Assembly: GCA_008636095.1 (NCBI GenBank)
Contig: VSJD01000200.1
Coordinates: forward strand, 1-10,000
DNA from: Kiritimatiellota bacterium
GTDB lineage: Bacteria; Verrucomicrobiota; Kiritimatiellia; JAAZAB01
DNA length: 10,000 bases
Direction: 5' to 3'
Under the pieces are notes generated by a model. That model was not told the DNA's origin. It saw nothing but the letters and a program-made list of their open reading frames with translations, and did not search any database. Shown piece by piece: positions 1-7,412 of the stretch (its first letter is position 1; each line of letters starts with the position of its first letter). The translations under genes and the position numbers were made by a program.

Positions 1-65
1 TGTTCCTGCTTATAATTTCCTTCAGCCTTTCGTGTTATGACGAAGACGCTGTTACATTTCTTTTT

Positions 66-3000
66 TCATGGCTTTGGCTCAATCAGGATGCCGTTAAGCG
101 CAAAGTATGGCAGTTTCATGTCAGGGTTCTTGAACTCGAAGTTCATCAGTCCGTCGGTCAGCTCAACCTCAAAGCTGGGACGGTATGGATCATTCGCCTT
201 AATCGGGCGGTTATCAACCACCTTCCGTCCTTCCACATATATATCCGGCGCATAGTGAGGATAGACGGTATCCACCATGACCACGGTGACTTTATATTTG
301 CCGTTGGGCAGTTTTGCCGCCCACGCGCTGTCTTCCTTCACACTGCAATAGTCACGGATGAGATCATCGCCTTTGCCGCGGTCACCGGGCCACGTACTCT
401 CGTACTTAAGCCAGCCATAGCCCCGTTTTTCGCTGAAGGAAGTGTCGTTGCGCATGGCATTAAAGTCCTTCATGATCGGGCCGGCGCCAAAGTCAAACCC
501 CATCTGCTTCGCGGTGGGGAGATCGAACTGGAGATGAACGGCGTGCGGGGCCGTCCGGTTCCCTTCCGCGTCTTCCACGCTGAATTGCATGATATTGTCA
601 CCCTGGTTCAATCCCTCGATAAACACCTGGAATGCCCCATTCTCCCACACGGCAACCCTTTTCGCGGGTTGGTCATTATCCTGAACCAGTAGTAGCGACG
701 AGGACGCTTCCATCCCGGTCACCTGCCCGGTGAGGGTGATCCAATTGACCGGACTTGAGGCCGGTGCGATCGTCATCGTGACCTGGGGAGGCGTTGTGTC
801 AATCAGCACCTCCCGCTGGCTCACCGCCTGTGGGAAGCGGGCGGACGCCAGGTGCAGGGTGTAACGCCCATCCGCGCAAATTGCCCCGGCACTGTCTTTG
901 CCGTCCCAGGCAATATGGACCTTCGGCGCCTGCCCGGAAAACTCCCTGACCGTATGCGCCTGAGCGTCCAGAATCCGCGCTGTCCAAGGTCCGTCCGGCA
1001 CTTGCGCGCCCGTTTGCGCGGTGACGGTCCATTGATCGTTACGCCCATCCCCATTGGGTGAGAACGCCGCCGACGATGGCTGGACATCCCGGAATACGAC
1101 CGCCGGGATTTTCGGCATGACAAGGAAGCTCAGCAACTGCATCGACCGCGTGGTCACGGCAAAGCGGATGCCGCCTGCTCCCGCCTTCTCGAAAGCCACA
1201 TCTTTGCCGGTGACCAGATCCTGCACCTTCGCGACCGATGCGGGATCAGTCTTGACCGTCACCGTCAAGTTCCGTTCACGGAGATCAAAGGCCCGGCTGA
1301 TGACCGCCAGGTATGTCCCGTAGTCCGTCCGGTATTGCCGGACCACGATGTCCTTATCGCGCGGCTCCACCGCGTCGACCAGCACCTCGGACGGCACCGA
1401 CGGCAGGGCCAGGTACGCGGCCGCGAAAGCCCGGGCGTATTCCGGGAATCCCCGCTGAAGCGGTTGCCACATGTTTTCCATGATGCGGGTGGGATCGGCA
1501 TGCGCCATGGAAAGAATTTCTTCCATCATGCAGAAGGGGCCGGCGTGTTCGATCGTGGATGCCGCGTGGAGCTTGGGACAATTCGCATGGTACGGCTCCT
1601 CGTTGTAGGGGAACGCGTTGCCTATTGCCACGCCTTCGCCGGTTTTGAAAAAGTTCAGAAACTTTGCATTGTCCGCCGTATATTTGTAATGTACCGGCGC
1701 CCAGTAAATAATGCCCTTGTCGTTGACATATAGGGGCGGATTGCAGCCTACCCGCATAGCGGAATAGATGCTGTCGGGTTCACTCAGCATCTTGACCAAG
1801 TCCATATCTTCCGGATAGACCAAGTGCGGCAGTTCCCCACTGCGCTTCGCGCCCCAGAATTTCTTCATGTCTTTGTGCCGGCCGAAGACGATGTCCTCCA
1901 TGGTCACTTTACCTGCCAGTTCTGGTGCAATACGCTCAACGTAGTATATGCGCGCCTGATAGGGATCCGCTTTCTGTTCCGGCGTCCATTTTTCCGGCGG
2001 GACAGTGAACCCCGGAACCAGAAGAATACTCGTGCCCGGTACGTAAATCTTGTCCAGCATCGGCAGGCTGTTGAAGCGCAGTCGGCCGGTGGAAAACGGA
2101 TGATCATCATCGCTGTGCCAGGGAAAGTAGTAGAGCTTAAGGTCCGGCCGGATTGTCTGCAGACGGTCGCGTATGGCCAAAAGGAACTCGCGTTCCTTGG
2201 CGTACCACCACTGGTAATACTCGGTCTTCTTGTTGGCGACCAGCCACACCCGCTTCTGGGCGGCATCCGTGCCTTCGGCGCGGATGCCGGTCTCCGTTTC
2301 AAACCGTTTCATGGCGTAGTCGCTGAAGCTTGGCATGAAGGGAAACCCGTAATGCTTGAAGAACATCAGGCCGCTGAAGCCCGGATCGGAAAATTGGGCG
2401 GAAAAGGTGTGGTTGAGTAGCGTCCAGATTGCCCGTAACGTTTCCGGATGCACGATGTCCGGAATGCCGACCCGGTTGTTGGCGTAGTTCCTGAACTCGC
2501 GATTGCCGCGGGCATCCACCACGCAGGCTTCCTTGGATATATCGATCTTCTGGAACAGGTTTCGATCCATCATTATCCGCGGAAACACCTTGATGTCCAG
2601 GCGCTCCCGGTTGATGGTGTCCAGCAACGGTATAATTGTGCGCTTGAGATCGTTGTTGGGCAAGTTGGGCGCCAGGGCCGTCATGCCGAAGAAACGCGCC
2701 TGGTACAAAAGTTGCTGTGCCCAGACGCCAAACTCGCCTTCCTTGAAACGACGGGAGCCCTGATACTCGGAGGTTTCCACCATCTCGCGGCGCCCCAGTT
2801 CGAGAGGCGGTTTGTTGACGTTCAGGAACAGCGCGGGCACATCCGCGATCTCGTAAAGACTGATCGTGCGAACAGCCACCCCTGCCGAGAGTGCATCCGT
2901 GTCCGGACCCACCCCCTGGATAATCACCCAGAAGCCATTACTGCGAGAATCTGCGCTGTACTGAAAACCTGGTCTATCGCCGAGTGAATACACCTCCTGG

Positions 3001-3959
3001 CCAAGATAGAAGAAGGCGCGCCAATGCCGGTATTTCCCGCTCAGCGGATAGTCCGTGTACTCGGAGTTGAGGGTCCTTGTCCAGTGATCACCCAGCGTCC
3101 GGCCGGTATGAAATCCATGATCGCCGCTTTGTGCGAGCGCATTGCCGGTGTTGAACACGCTCATAGTTCTGCCGACGTCTTCGGGATACTCGAGCACAAG
3201 CAGATAAGGTTTTCCAGGCACCAGGCCTTCCCGGTTCAGTTTATATCCGAACCAACCCCACCCCTGCGTTACCCGGCAGGCCTGGCCAAGGATCGGCTCG
3301 ATTCGGGTAAAGCAATCGTTTGTTTCACGATATATTTTCTTCCATTCTCCCTGGGGGACGCTTCCCGAATACTTGGCATCCAATCCCCGCCCGCCTTCGA
3401 TGTAGGGGTGCGGATCACCCGGGTCATAACACTTGACCTCATCAATCAATCGCAACTTGCCAAACAAATCGTCCGCGCGCTCCTCCTGCGCCGCCAGCGC
3501 CGGCAGAACGCCATAGTCCTTGATCCGGCTCTGAAACGCGAAGTTTTTTTCGGCGCGGGCCAGTACCTGGTCACCCGACTTCAGGACCGCCGTCACTTGG
3601 AACTGATTGACACCCACCTCATTCTGTGCCTTGAAGAGACGCCCGCGGACTTGCCGGTCCAACATCACCACCGGCTTCGCCGTTTCCCCGGCCTTCACGG
3701 TCAGGTCCTGTTTGAAGCGCGCCGGTCGGAACCAGTAATCGAGCACTTCGCATTCCAGGGTATAAACGCCGTTTGTCGCGCCGGCGTTTTTTACGGATAA
3801 GGCGATCGAAACCGGGTCGTCCGCCGACACGGGGTTAAGGTTGGAGCAGTTCCCGATGCCGAGGGTCGGCGGTGTTTCCGCGGCGTTCAGTCCCGGAACC
3901 CCGATGAGTATTGCCATGGCCAGCACGATCCACCAGTCATTCCAAAGTCGTTTCATCAT
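66..3959 (-). CDS. Large exported multidomain glycoside-hydrolase-like protein with FlgD-like Ig and C-terminal carbohydrate-binding-like modules
   Basis: The 1297-residue product probably acts outside the cytoplasm on a polysaccharide or glycoconjugate; its substrate and reaction are not recognisable. Residues 1-27 form a Sec signal peptide (KR, hydrophobic core, cleavage near LNAA). Residues about 45-140 look like an Ig-type beta domain and 165-375 like another beta-rich region. Residues about 380-850 are alpha/beta with many Trp, Tyr and acidic residues, and the phrase FETETGI (553-559) recalls GH10/GH42-like barrels; this part is the likely catalytic core, but no catalytic pair can be assigned. 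A beta region follows (865-945), then a FlgD-like Ig module (955-1055) with the FSPNGDGRND motif. Another Ig-like module spans 1056-1147. The tail (1150-1297) starts FDFGAG and has GYGW, as in the galactose-binding-like domain of rhamnogalacturonan acetylesterases. A strong Shine-Dalgarno sequence lies 5 nt from the first ATG and 8 nt from a second, so translation could begin at 3956. It lies 158 bp downstream of the ADP-ribosylglycohydrolase gene on the same strand. No frameshift is seen. Confidence 0.8.
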   Translation of the reverse strand: MMKRLWNDWWIVLAMAILIGVPGLNAAETPPTLGIGNCSNLNPVSADDPVSIALSVKNAGATNGVYTLECEVLDYWFRPARFKQDLTVKAGETAKPVVMLDRQVRGRLFKAQNEVGVNQFQVTAVLKSGDQVLARAEKNFAFQSRIKDYGVLPALAAQEERADDLFGKLRLIDEVKCYDPGDPHPYIEGGRGLDAKYSGSVPQGEWKKIYRETNDCFTRIEPILGQACRVTQGWGWFGYKLNREGLVPGKPYLLVLEYPEDVGRTMSVFNTGNALAQSGDHGFHTGRTLGDHWTRTLNSEYTDYPLSGKYRHWRAFFYLGQEVYSLGDRPGFQYSADSRSNGFWVIIQGVGPDTDALSAGVAVRTISLYEIADVPALFLNVNKPPLELGRREMVETSEYQGSRRFKEGEFGVWAQQLLYQARFFGMTALAPNLPNNDLKRTIIPLLDTINRERLDIKVFPRIMMDRNLFQKIDISKEACVVDARGNREFRNYANNRVGIPDIVHPETLRAIWTLLNHTFSAQFSDPGFSGLMFFKHYGFPFMPSFSDYAMKRFETETGIRAEGTDAAQKRVWLVANKKTEYYQWWYAKEREFLLAIRDRLQTIRPDLKLYYFPWHSDDDHPFSTGRLRFNSLPMLDKIYVPGTSILLVPGFTVPPEKWTPEQKADPYQARIYYVERIAPELAGKVTMEDIVFGRHKDMKKFWGAKRSGELPHLVYPEDMDLVKMLSEPDSIYSAMRVGCNPPLYVNDKGIIYWAPVHYKYTADNAKFLNFFKTGEGVAIGNAFPYNEEPYHANCPKLHAASTIEHAGPFCMMEEILSMAHADPTRIMENMWQPLQRGFPEYARAFAAAYLALPSVPSEVLVDAVEPRDKDIVVRQYRTDYGTYLAVISRAFDLRERNLTVTVKTDPASVAKVQDLVTGKDVAFEKAGAGGIRFAVTTRSMQLLSFLVMPKIPAVVFRDVQPSSAAFSPNGDGRNDQWTVTAQTGAQVPDGPWTARILDAQAHTVREFSGQAPKVHIAWDGKDSAGAICADGRYTLHLASARFPQAVSQREVLIDTTPPQVTMTIAPASSPVNWITLTGQVTGMEASSSLLLVQDNDQPAKRVAVWENGAFQVFIEGLNQGDNIMQFSVEDAEGNRTAPHAVHLQFDLPTAKQMGFDFGAGPIMKDFNAMRNDTSFSEKRGYGWLKYESTWPGDRGKGDDLIRDYCSVKEDSAWAAKLPNGKYKVTVVMVDTVYPHYAPDIYVEGRKVVDNRPIKANDPYRPSFEVELTDGLMNFEFKNPDMKLPYFALNGILIEPKP

Positions 3960-3964
3960 AATCT

Positions 3965-3970
3965 CCTCCT
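3965..3970 (-). promoter_or_regulatory. Shine-Dalgarno of the large exported protein
   Basis: The minus strand reads AGGAGG followed by AGATT and then two consecutive ATG codons (3957-3959 and 3954-3956). It is a near-perfect ribosome binding site at usable distance from both starts, so it fixes the start to within one codon. Confidence 0.85.
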
Positions 3971-3981
3971 ATTGTGGGTCT

Positions 3982-4017
3982 TTGTTTTTCTAACAATGAC
4001 ACCAGTTTAGAAACAAT
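3982..4017. promoter_or_regulatory. Imperfect dyad in the leader of the exported-protein gene (candidate operator)
   Basis: TTTCTAA (3987-3993) and TTAGAAA (4007-4013) form an inverted repeat, and their surroundings (TTGTTT on the left, AAACAA on the right) extend the symmetry with small gaps. AACAAT also occurs directly repeated at 3992-3997 and 4012-4017, a 20-bp period close to two helical turns, as AraC-family half-sites often show. The position 20-60 bp upstream of the start fits an operator or activator site, but no protein can be assigned and AT-rich DNA produces such patterns by chance. Confidence 0.25.
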
Positions 4018-4057
4018 TACACTATACGAACTTTGCCAAGATTATTCCTGATTGTTA

Positions 4058-4077
4058 ATCACGCCTTAAAGCGTGAT
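4058..4077. terminator. Perfect 7-bp stem-loop between the two minus-strand genes (weak terminator or attenuator)
   Basis: ATCACGC (4058-4064) and GCGTGAT (4071-4077) form a perfect stem with a 6-nt loop, 40 bp downstream of the ADP-ribosylglycohydrolase stop. In the direction of transcription (leftward) the hairpin is followed by TAACAATC rather than a U-run, so intrinsic termination would be weak. The T-rich side lies on the plus strand, where no gene needs terminating. It could instead be an RNA stabiliser or a protein-binding dyad. Confidence 0.3.
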
Positions 4078-4117
4078 AAATTTTCTCGTTTTTTATTGTT
4101 TGGCCCGAACCCTGGTG

Positions 4118-5560
4118 CTATTTGCCGCAGATGCATGCCTCTTGACGCGCTCCGCATTTGGGGCAGGACTCCACGTTGGCGCCGGCTCTGACGCCCTGAG
4201 CTTCGCCGGGCCCCAGCATCATGAAAACCGCGCGCTGCCCGCCAACCGAAACAGCGATCTCGTTTCGATTGGCCACCGGACCATTGCATAGGAGCCGGAA
4301 GGCGTTCTGTCCCTGCCGCTCACAGGTCCATCCTGCCGGAGGTTGTAAGACGACCTCTGGTTCGGATGACTTGGACGTCGTCACCACGACCTTGCGCCCG
4401 ATACCCGGCCAGAGGACCGGCTCACCGCCATAGTGAAACCAGATTTCCTCGCCGTCCGCCAGCTCCACGCCGGCCTGCGGATCCTGCGTGAGAGCATCCT
4501 GGGCAAGGTCGGCGCTAAACAAGCGCGTCCGCAGATCGGGCGGCAGTTCGGTTTTATCGGCAAATCGAATGTCACGCTTGGCCGCTGCCGCCTTTTCAGC
4601 GAGCGCCACCGTGCGGTCGGTCAGCTCCTGGACTGTCTTGGGCGGATTGCAGGGGCCGGTGAACTTATGCAACACAATATGGTCGCCGATGGGTTTGCGC
4701 CAGAGATCGGGAATGCCGGCCGTGCCGTCCAGAATGCCAAGCACTGCTCCCAGCGTACTGCCGGTGCAGTCGGTGTCATATCCACAGTTAACCGCTTTGC
4801 ACAGCCGGTCACCGAAATCCTTGCCATATAACCACCCAATGATCGTAAACCCGTGATTGGGGATGGCATTGCAAGGCTGGATGTGGCCGAACTGGGTGTG
4901 AATCCGTTCGCGGGCCTGACCCCAGGTGAGCTGATTATTGAAGCACCAGACGGCGTCGCGAATGGCGCGCGCCAAATGGCTGGAGATCGGAATCATGGCC
5001 AACCCAAGTTGAATCAAGGTCGTTGGATCTTGCTCGACAAAGGCGGCGGCTTCGACCGCGGCCCAGAACATTTCGCCGTACGTGCCCTCGCCGCCGGCGT
5101 GGTCAACGGCCGAATCCTTCCAGGCCATGCGCGCGGCGGCCTGCGGGTCGCCGGGGTGCAGGCAGGCCCAGATTTCACTGCGGATGGGCGAACCCATTTC
5201 GTCAACGAAATAATTCTCAAAACAACCCGCGACGGGCGGCCGTAGTCCGCGGGTGAAATTCCGCATGAAGAAGCCGTACTCATTCCAGGGATAGCTTTTA
5301 CAGTAGCGGCTCCAGTATTCGGCAAAGATCCGCACCGACGGGTCGAGGCCCTGATCTTCCAGCATCTTCAGCCAAACCAGTTGCAAGTCCAAATCATCGT
5401 TGGGCGCAGCCTTGTCGGGCAGGGGCTGATAATACGCCAGAGCGTGCGTATGCCGCGGGCACTCCCAAGGACCGCCCAGTGTGCCGCCGATGTTTTTCCC
5501 GATCCAGCAGGCCAACACCTTGTCTTTGAATTCGCTACGACTTAACTGGATTATGTTCAT
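4118..5560 (-). CDS. ADP-ribosylglycohydrolase (DraG/ARH) family protein with a C-terminal beta extension and Cys-rich tail
   Basis: This 480-residue cytoplasmic protein belongs to the DraG/ARH fold family (Pfam PF03747), whose members use two Mg ions to hydrolyse ADP-ribose N- or O-glycosidic bonds; many members in polysaccharide-degrading bacteria have unknown substrates. Metal-site signatures are visible: NDDLDLQ (54-60), the DSAVDHAGGEGTYGE stretch (149-163), and GYDTDCTGSTLGAVLG (260-275) with the GxDTD acidic pair. The fold core ends near residue 335. Residues about 340-460 form a beta-rich extension, and the last 15 residues hold four cysteines (C466, C469, C476, C478) in a CxxC-x6-CxC pattern that could bind zinc. 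The start is the ATG at 5560, with only a weak AAAGAG upstream. The gene is divergent from the AraC-type regulator and upstream of the exported hydrolase-like gene, so a role in sugar or glycoside processing is plausible by context. Family membership is firm; substrate is unknown. Confidence 0.87.
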   Translation of the reverse strand: MNIIQLSRSEFKDKVLACWIGKNIGGTLGGPWECPRHTHALAYYQPLPDKAAPNDDLDLQLVWLKMLEDQGLDPSVRIFAEYWSRYCKSYPWNEYGFFMRNFTRGLRPPVAGCFENYFVDEMGSPIRSEIWACLHPGDPQAAARMAWKDSAVDHAGGEGTYGEMFWAAVEAAAFVEQDPTTLIQLGLAMIPISSHLARAIRDAVWCFNNQLTWGQARERIHTQFGHIQPCNAIPNHGFTIIGWLYGKDFGDRLCKAVNCGYDTDCTGSTLGAVLGILDGTAGIPDLWRKPIGDHIVLHKFTGPCNPPKTVQELTDRTVALAEKAAAAKRDIRFADKTELPPDLRTRLFSADLAQDALTQDPQAGVELADGEEIWFHYGGEPVLWPGIGRKVVVTTSKSSEPEVVLQPPAGWTCERQGQNAFRLLCNGPVANRNEIAVSVGGQRAVFMMLGPGEAQGVRAGANVESCPKCGARQEACICGK

Positions 5561-5670
5561 ATGATGCTCTTTGTGTCAGGGCAGTTAATTGCTTTAAAAT
5601 TGAATAAACAGTAGTCATTGTAATCCAATCCGGCCTTGACTATCTCGTCAAAATTAAGCACGATCCGGTC

Positions 5671-5734
5671 AGCTCGACACCTATAGAATTTCGGATTTAT
5701 GATTTTTGATTTATGATTGAAAAATAGCTCGACA
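5671..5734. repeat. Direct repeat AGCTCGACA, two copies, candidate regulator half-sites
   Basis: AGCTCGACA occurs at 5671-5679 and again at 5726-5734, 55 bp apart on the same strand. The first copy is preceded by CCGGTC and the second followed by ACCGGT, so the pair is also framed by an inverted CCGGT/ACCGG. Two exact 9-mers inside a 246-bp spacer are mildly unexpected by chance. Position between a regulator and its probable targets suggests binding sites. Confidence 0.35.
5694..5718. repeat. Short AT-rich tandem repeat, GATTTATGATT twice with a 14-bp period
   Basis: GATTTATGATT at 5694-5704 and 5708-5718 is separated by TTT, giving a 14-bp tandem unit. Similar short GATTTATGATT-like runs occur as dispersed low-complexity repeats in many bacterial intergenic regions. 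It lies between the two copies of the 9-bp direct repeat. It may be an interspersed repeat rather than a binding site. Confidence 0.6.
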
Positions 5735-5806
5735 ACCGGTTTGGTTTATGAAGTTGTTTCCAGAAGAACTATAGGGATATCGCTTGGCATTTAACAAGCT
5801 GTACTC

Positions 5807-6733
5807 ATGGACAAAATACGATCCTCCAAACGACAGGAACGGGCAAGCACAATTCGTCGCCACCATCGGGCTGAATATTTCGGTAAGACCGGTATGCCGT
5901 TGTGCGTATTTGCGGTGCACGGGGAGCCTAGTTGCCTGTTCCACGACCATGACTTTACCGAACTGGTTGTTGTGTTGGGCGGGAGCGGCATGCACCTTGC
6001 CGCTCCCGAGTCGTATCCGATTCAGGTGGGCGACGTATTCGTTATTCACGAAAACACAGGGCATGCCTACCAGGACACCCGGAACCTGAAGCTTATCAAC
6101 GTGCTCTTTGACCTTAACCAACTTGACTTGCCGGTCAAGGACTTGGTGGCGCTGGAAGGATATCAGGCCCTGTTCGTGTTGGAGCCGCGCCTGCGCTCGG
6201 CCGGCGGCGCGCACCATCATTGCCGGTTGTCGTCCGCTGAGCTTGGCGTGATGCGCGAACTGTTGTTTAATCTCATCCATGAGCTTGAACGGAAACCGGC
6301 CGGATACCAGTGCATGGCCGCGGGATTGTTCCTGCAGGCGGTCGGGTTTCTGTCCCGCTGTTATTCCCGCATCCGCGATCCGGAGCCGCGCGCCTTCCTT
6401 CGCCTGGGCCAAACGCTGAGCTACATCGAGAACCATTACGTTGAGCCGGTAACGTTGGGGCAACTGGCTCAGAGTGCCGGTATGTCGCCGAGCACGCTGC
6501 AACGGGTCTTCCGGCGCTCGTTTCAGACCTCGCCGATCGATTATCTGATCGGCGTGCGCGTTCAAAAATCACTGGAGCTTCTTGCCGCCGGGGAACTGAA
6601 CGTCACGGAAGCCGCGTTCCGTGTCGGTTTTACCGACAGTAATTACTTTGCCCGTCAGTTCCGCAAGCACATGGGCCTGAGCCCGCATGATTTCCGGCGG
6701 CAGACTGTTGCGCGCGCAGCGGCGACGCGCTAA
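5807..6733 (+). CDS. AraC/XylS-family transcriptional regulator, RhaS/RhaR-like architecture
   Basis: The 308-residue regulator has an N-terminal cupin sensor and C-terminal double helix-turn-helix. The cupin spans about 40-105: HDHDFTELVVVLGGSG (46-61) and VGDVFVIHENTGHAY (74-88) closely follow the layout of the rhamnose regulators RhaS and RhaR (HxHDFxE, then a G-D-V-F-V strand). The AraC domain spans about 200-300, with the first HTH at about 215-236 (LGQLAQSAGMSPSTLQRVF) and the second at about 264-286 (NVTEAAFRVGFTDSNYFAR), ending in the family signature FRKHMGLSPHDFR. It probably activates sugar-use genes on ligand binding; the divergent DraG-family and exported hydrolase-like genes are the obvious targets. 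The ATG at 5807 is the only in-frame ATG after the upstream stop at 5792 until Met30, and it has no clear Shine-Dalgarno. RhaS likeness shows the subfamily; it does not prove rhamnose as ligand. Confidence 0.92.
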   Translation: MDKIRSSKRQERASTIRRHHRAEYFGKTGMPLCVFAVHGEPSCLFHDHDFTELVVVLGGSGMHLAAPESYPIQVGDVFVIHENTGHAYQDTRNLKLINVLFDLNQLDLPVKDLVALEGYQALFVLEPRLRSAGGAHHHCRLSSAELGVMRELLFNLIHELERKPAGYQCMAAGLFLQAVGFLSRCYSRIRDPEPRAFLRLGQTLSYIENHYVEPVTLGQLAQSAGMSPSTLQRVFRRSFQTSPIDYLIGVRVQKSLELLAAGELNVTEAAFRVGFTDSNYFARQFRKHMGLSPHDFRRQTVARAAATR

Positions 6734-6898
6734 CGCGCCTAAGTGTCAATTTGCGGGCACGGTGTAACCGCTGGCCATTACGTTTATTTTCTTTATTACG
6801 CCGGCAAAAGTGATATTTTATCAATAGATTTTTTTAATGCGGTAGATCGCCGGCAGGCAGACAAACATAGTGAACGTATAACGTATGGCAAATAAAAC

Positions 6899-6904
6899 AG
6901 GAGG
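6899..6904 (+). promoter_or_regulatory. Shine-Dalgarno that sets the SH3-domain gene start at 6909
   Basis: AGGAGG lies 4 nt before the ATG at 6909. A longer in-frame start at 6885 exists, but it would place this site inside the coding region and add a hydrophilic MANKTGGC stretch in front of a normal signal peptide. The downstream ATG is therefore preferred. Confidence 0.8.
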
Positions 6905-6908
6905 TTGT

Positions 6909-7412
6909 ATGATTCAAATCAAGCAAATTGCGGCGGCGGTCATGGTGACGGCCATAGCCGTGGTGATGGCCTCGGCCGTGATGACGGCTTCAGGGGCGAC
7001 GATGAGCGTGCAGGTCAAGGACGCGCCCGTGCGCGCGACGCCGTCCTTTGTCGGTAAAGTTATGGGCGCTTTGGCTTACGGCGACCAGGTCGAGATCCAG
7101 CAAACGCAGGGCGCCTGGTCGAAAATCGCCGGCGCCGGCGTGTCCGGTTGGATGCACACCTCGGCGCTGTCCTCCAAAAAGATCGTGCTCGCGGCGGGCC
7201 AGGAACAGGCCAAGGTGGCCGCTTCCGGCGACGAACTGGCGCTGGCCGGCAAGGGCTTTAACTCGGATGTTGAGGCCCAGTTCAAGTCAGCGCATAAGGA
7301 TATTGATTTCACGTGGATTAACCGGATGGAGAAAATCAAGATCCCGTCCTCTGAAATGCAGGTCTTCCTTAAAGACGGCGACGTGACGCCCAAGGAAGGA
7401 GGCGCGAAATGA
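6909..7412 (+). CDS. Small exported SH3b-domain protein, partner of the M48 protease
   Basis: The product is 167 residues from the preferred start. Residues 1-30 form a signal peptide ending ASGA, so the protein is periplasmic or cell-wall facing. Residues about 33-87 are a bacterial SH3 domain: VQVKDAPVRATPSFVGKVMG, then a GDQVEIQ strand, a GAWSKI strand and the SGWMHTSAL signature. Such domains bind peptidoglycan or peptides. The C-terminal part (108-167) is charged and probably helical (GKGFNSDVEAQFKSA), of unknown role. The last bases overlap the M48 protease start (ATGA), so the two are translationally coupled and likely function together in the envelope. A possible -10 hexamer TATAAC lies at 6877-6882 inside a tandem AACGTAT repeat, with only a poor -35 upstream. 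The gap from the regulator stop (about 170 bp) shows no clear terminator. Confidence 0.85.
   Translation: MIQIKQIAAAVMVTAIAVVMASAVMTASGATMSVQVKDAPVRATPSFVGKVMGALAYGDQVEIQQTQGAWSKIAGAGVSGWMHTSALSSKKIVLAAGQEQAKVAASGDELALAGKGFNSDVEAQFKSAHKDIDFTWINRMEKIKIPSSEMQVFLKDGDVTPKEGGAK

Larger units (their letters stand above)
5561..5806. promoter_or_regulatory. Divergent intergenic control region between the DraG-family and AraC-family genes
   Basis: This AT-rich 246-bp spacer must hold the promoters of both divergent genes. On the minus strand a possible sigma-70 promoter for the DraG-family gene reads TTGGAT, 16 bp, TATTCA. No convincing plus-strand promoter or Shine-Dalgarno is visible for the regulator. 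The region contains a 9-bp direct repeat and a 14-bp-period tandem repeat, listed separately. By analogy with rhamnose and other AraC-controlled loci, the regulator is likely to bind here; that is inference. Confidence 0.45.

Noticed and set aside
1824..2987. Long plus-strand open frames (198 and 179 residues) inside the exported-protein gene
   Set aside because: They lie antisense to a continuous, domain-bearing 1297-residue gene and show no signal, motif or ribosome binding site of their own.
3024..3800. 258-residue plus-strand open frame
   Set aside because: Antisense shadow of the N-terminal part of the exported protein; no coherent protein features.
3993..5621. Shared 8-mer GTCATTGT/ACAATGAC upstream of both leftward genes (3993-4000 and 5614-5621)
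   Set aside because: It sits in opposite orientation relative to each gene, and one shared 8-mer between spacers of this size is expected by chance.
5711..6565. 284-residue open frame on the minus strand opposite the AraC-type regulator
   Set aside because: It overlaps the well-supported regulator almost completely, its translation shows no recognisable domain, and GC-rich codon use readily gives open antisense frames.
6885..6908. Upstream ATG start for the SH3-domain protein
   Set aside because: It would bury the strong AGGAGG site inside the gene and put eight hydrophilic residues before a normal signal peptide; the ATG at 6909 fits better.
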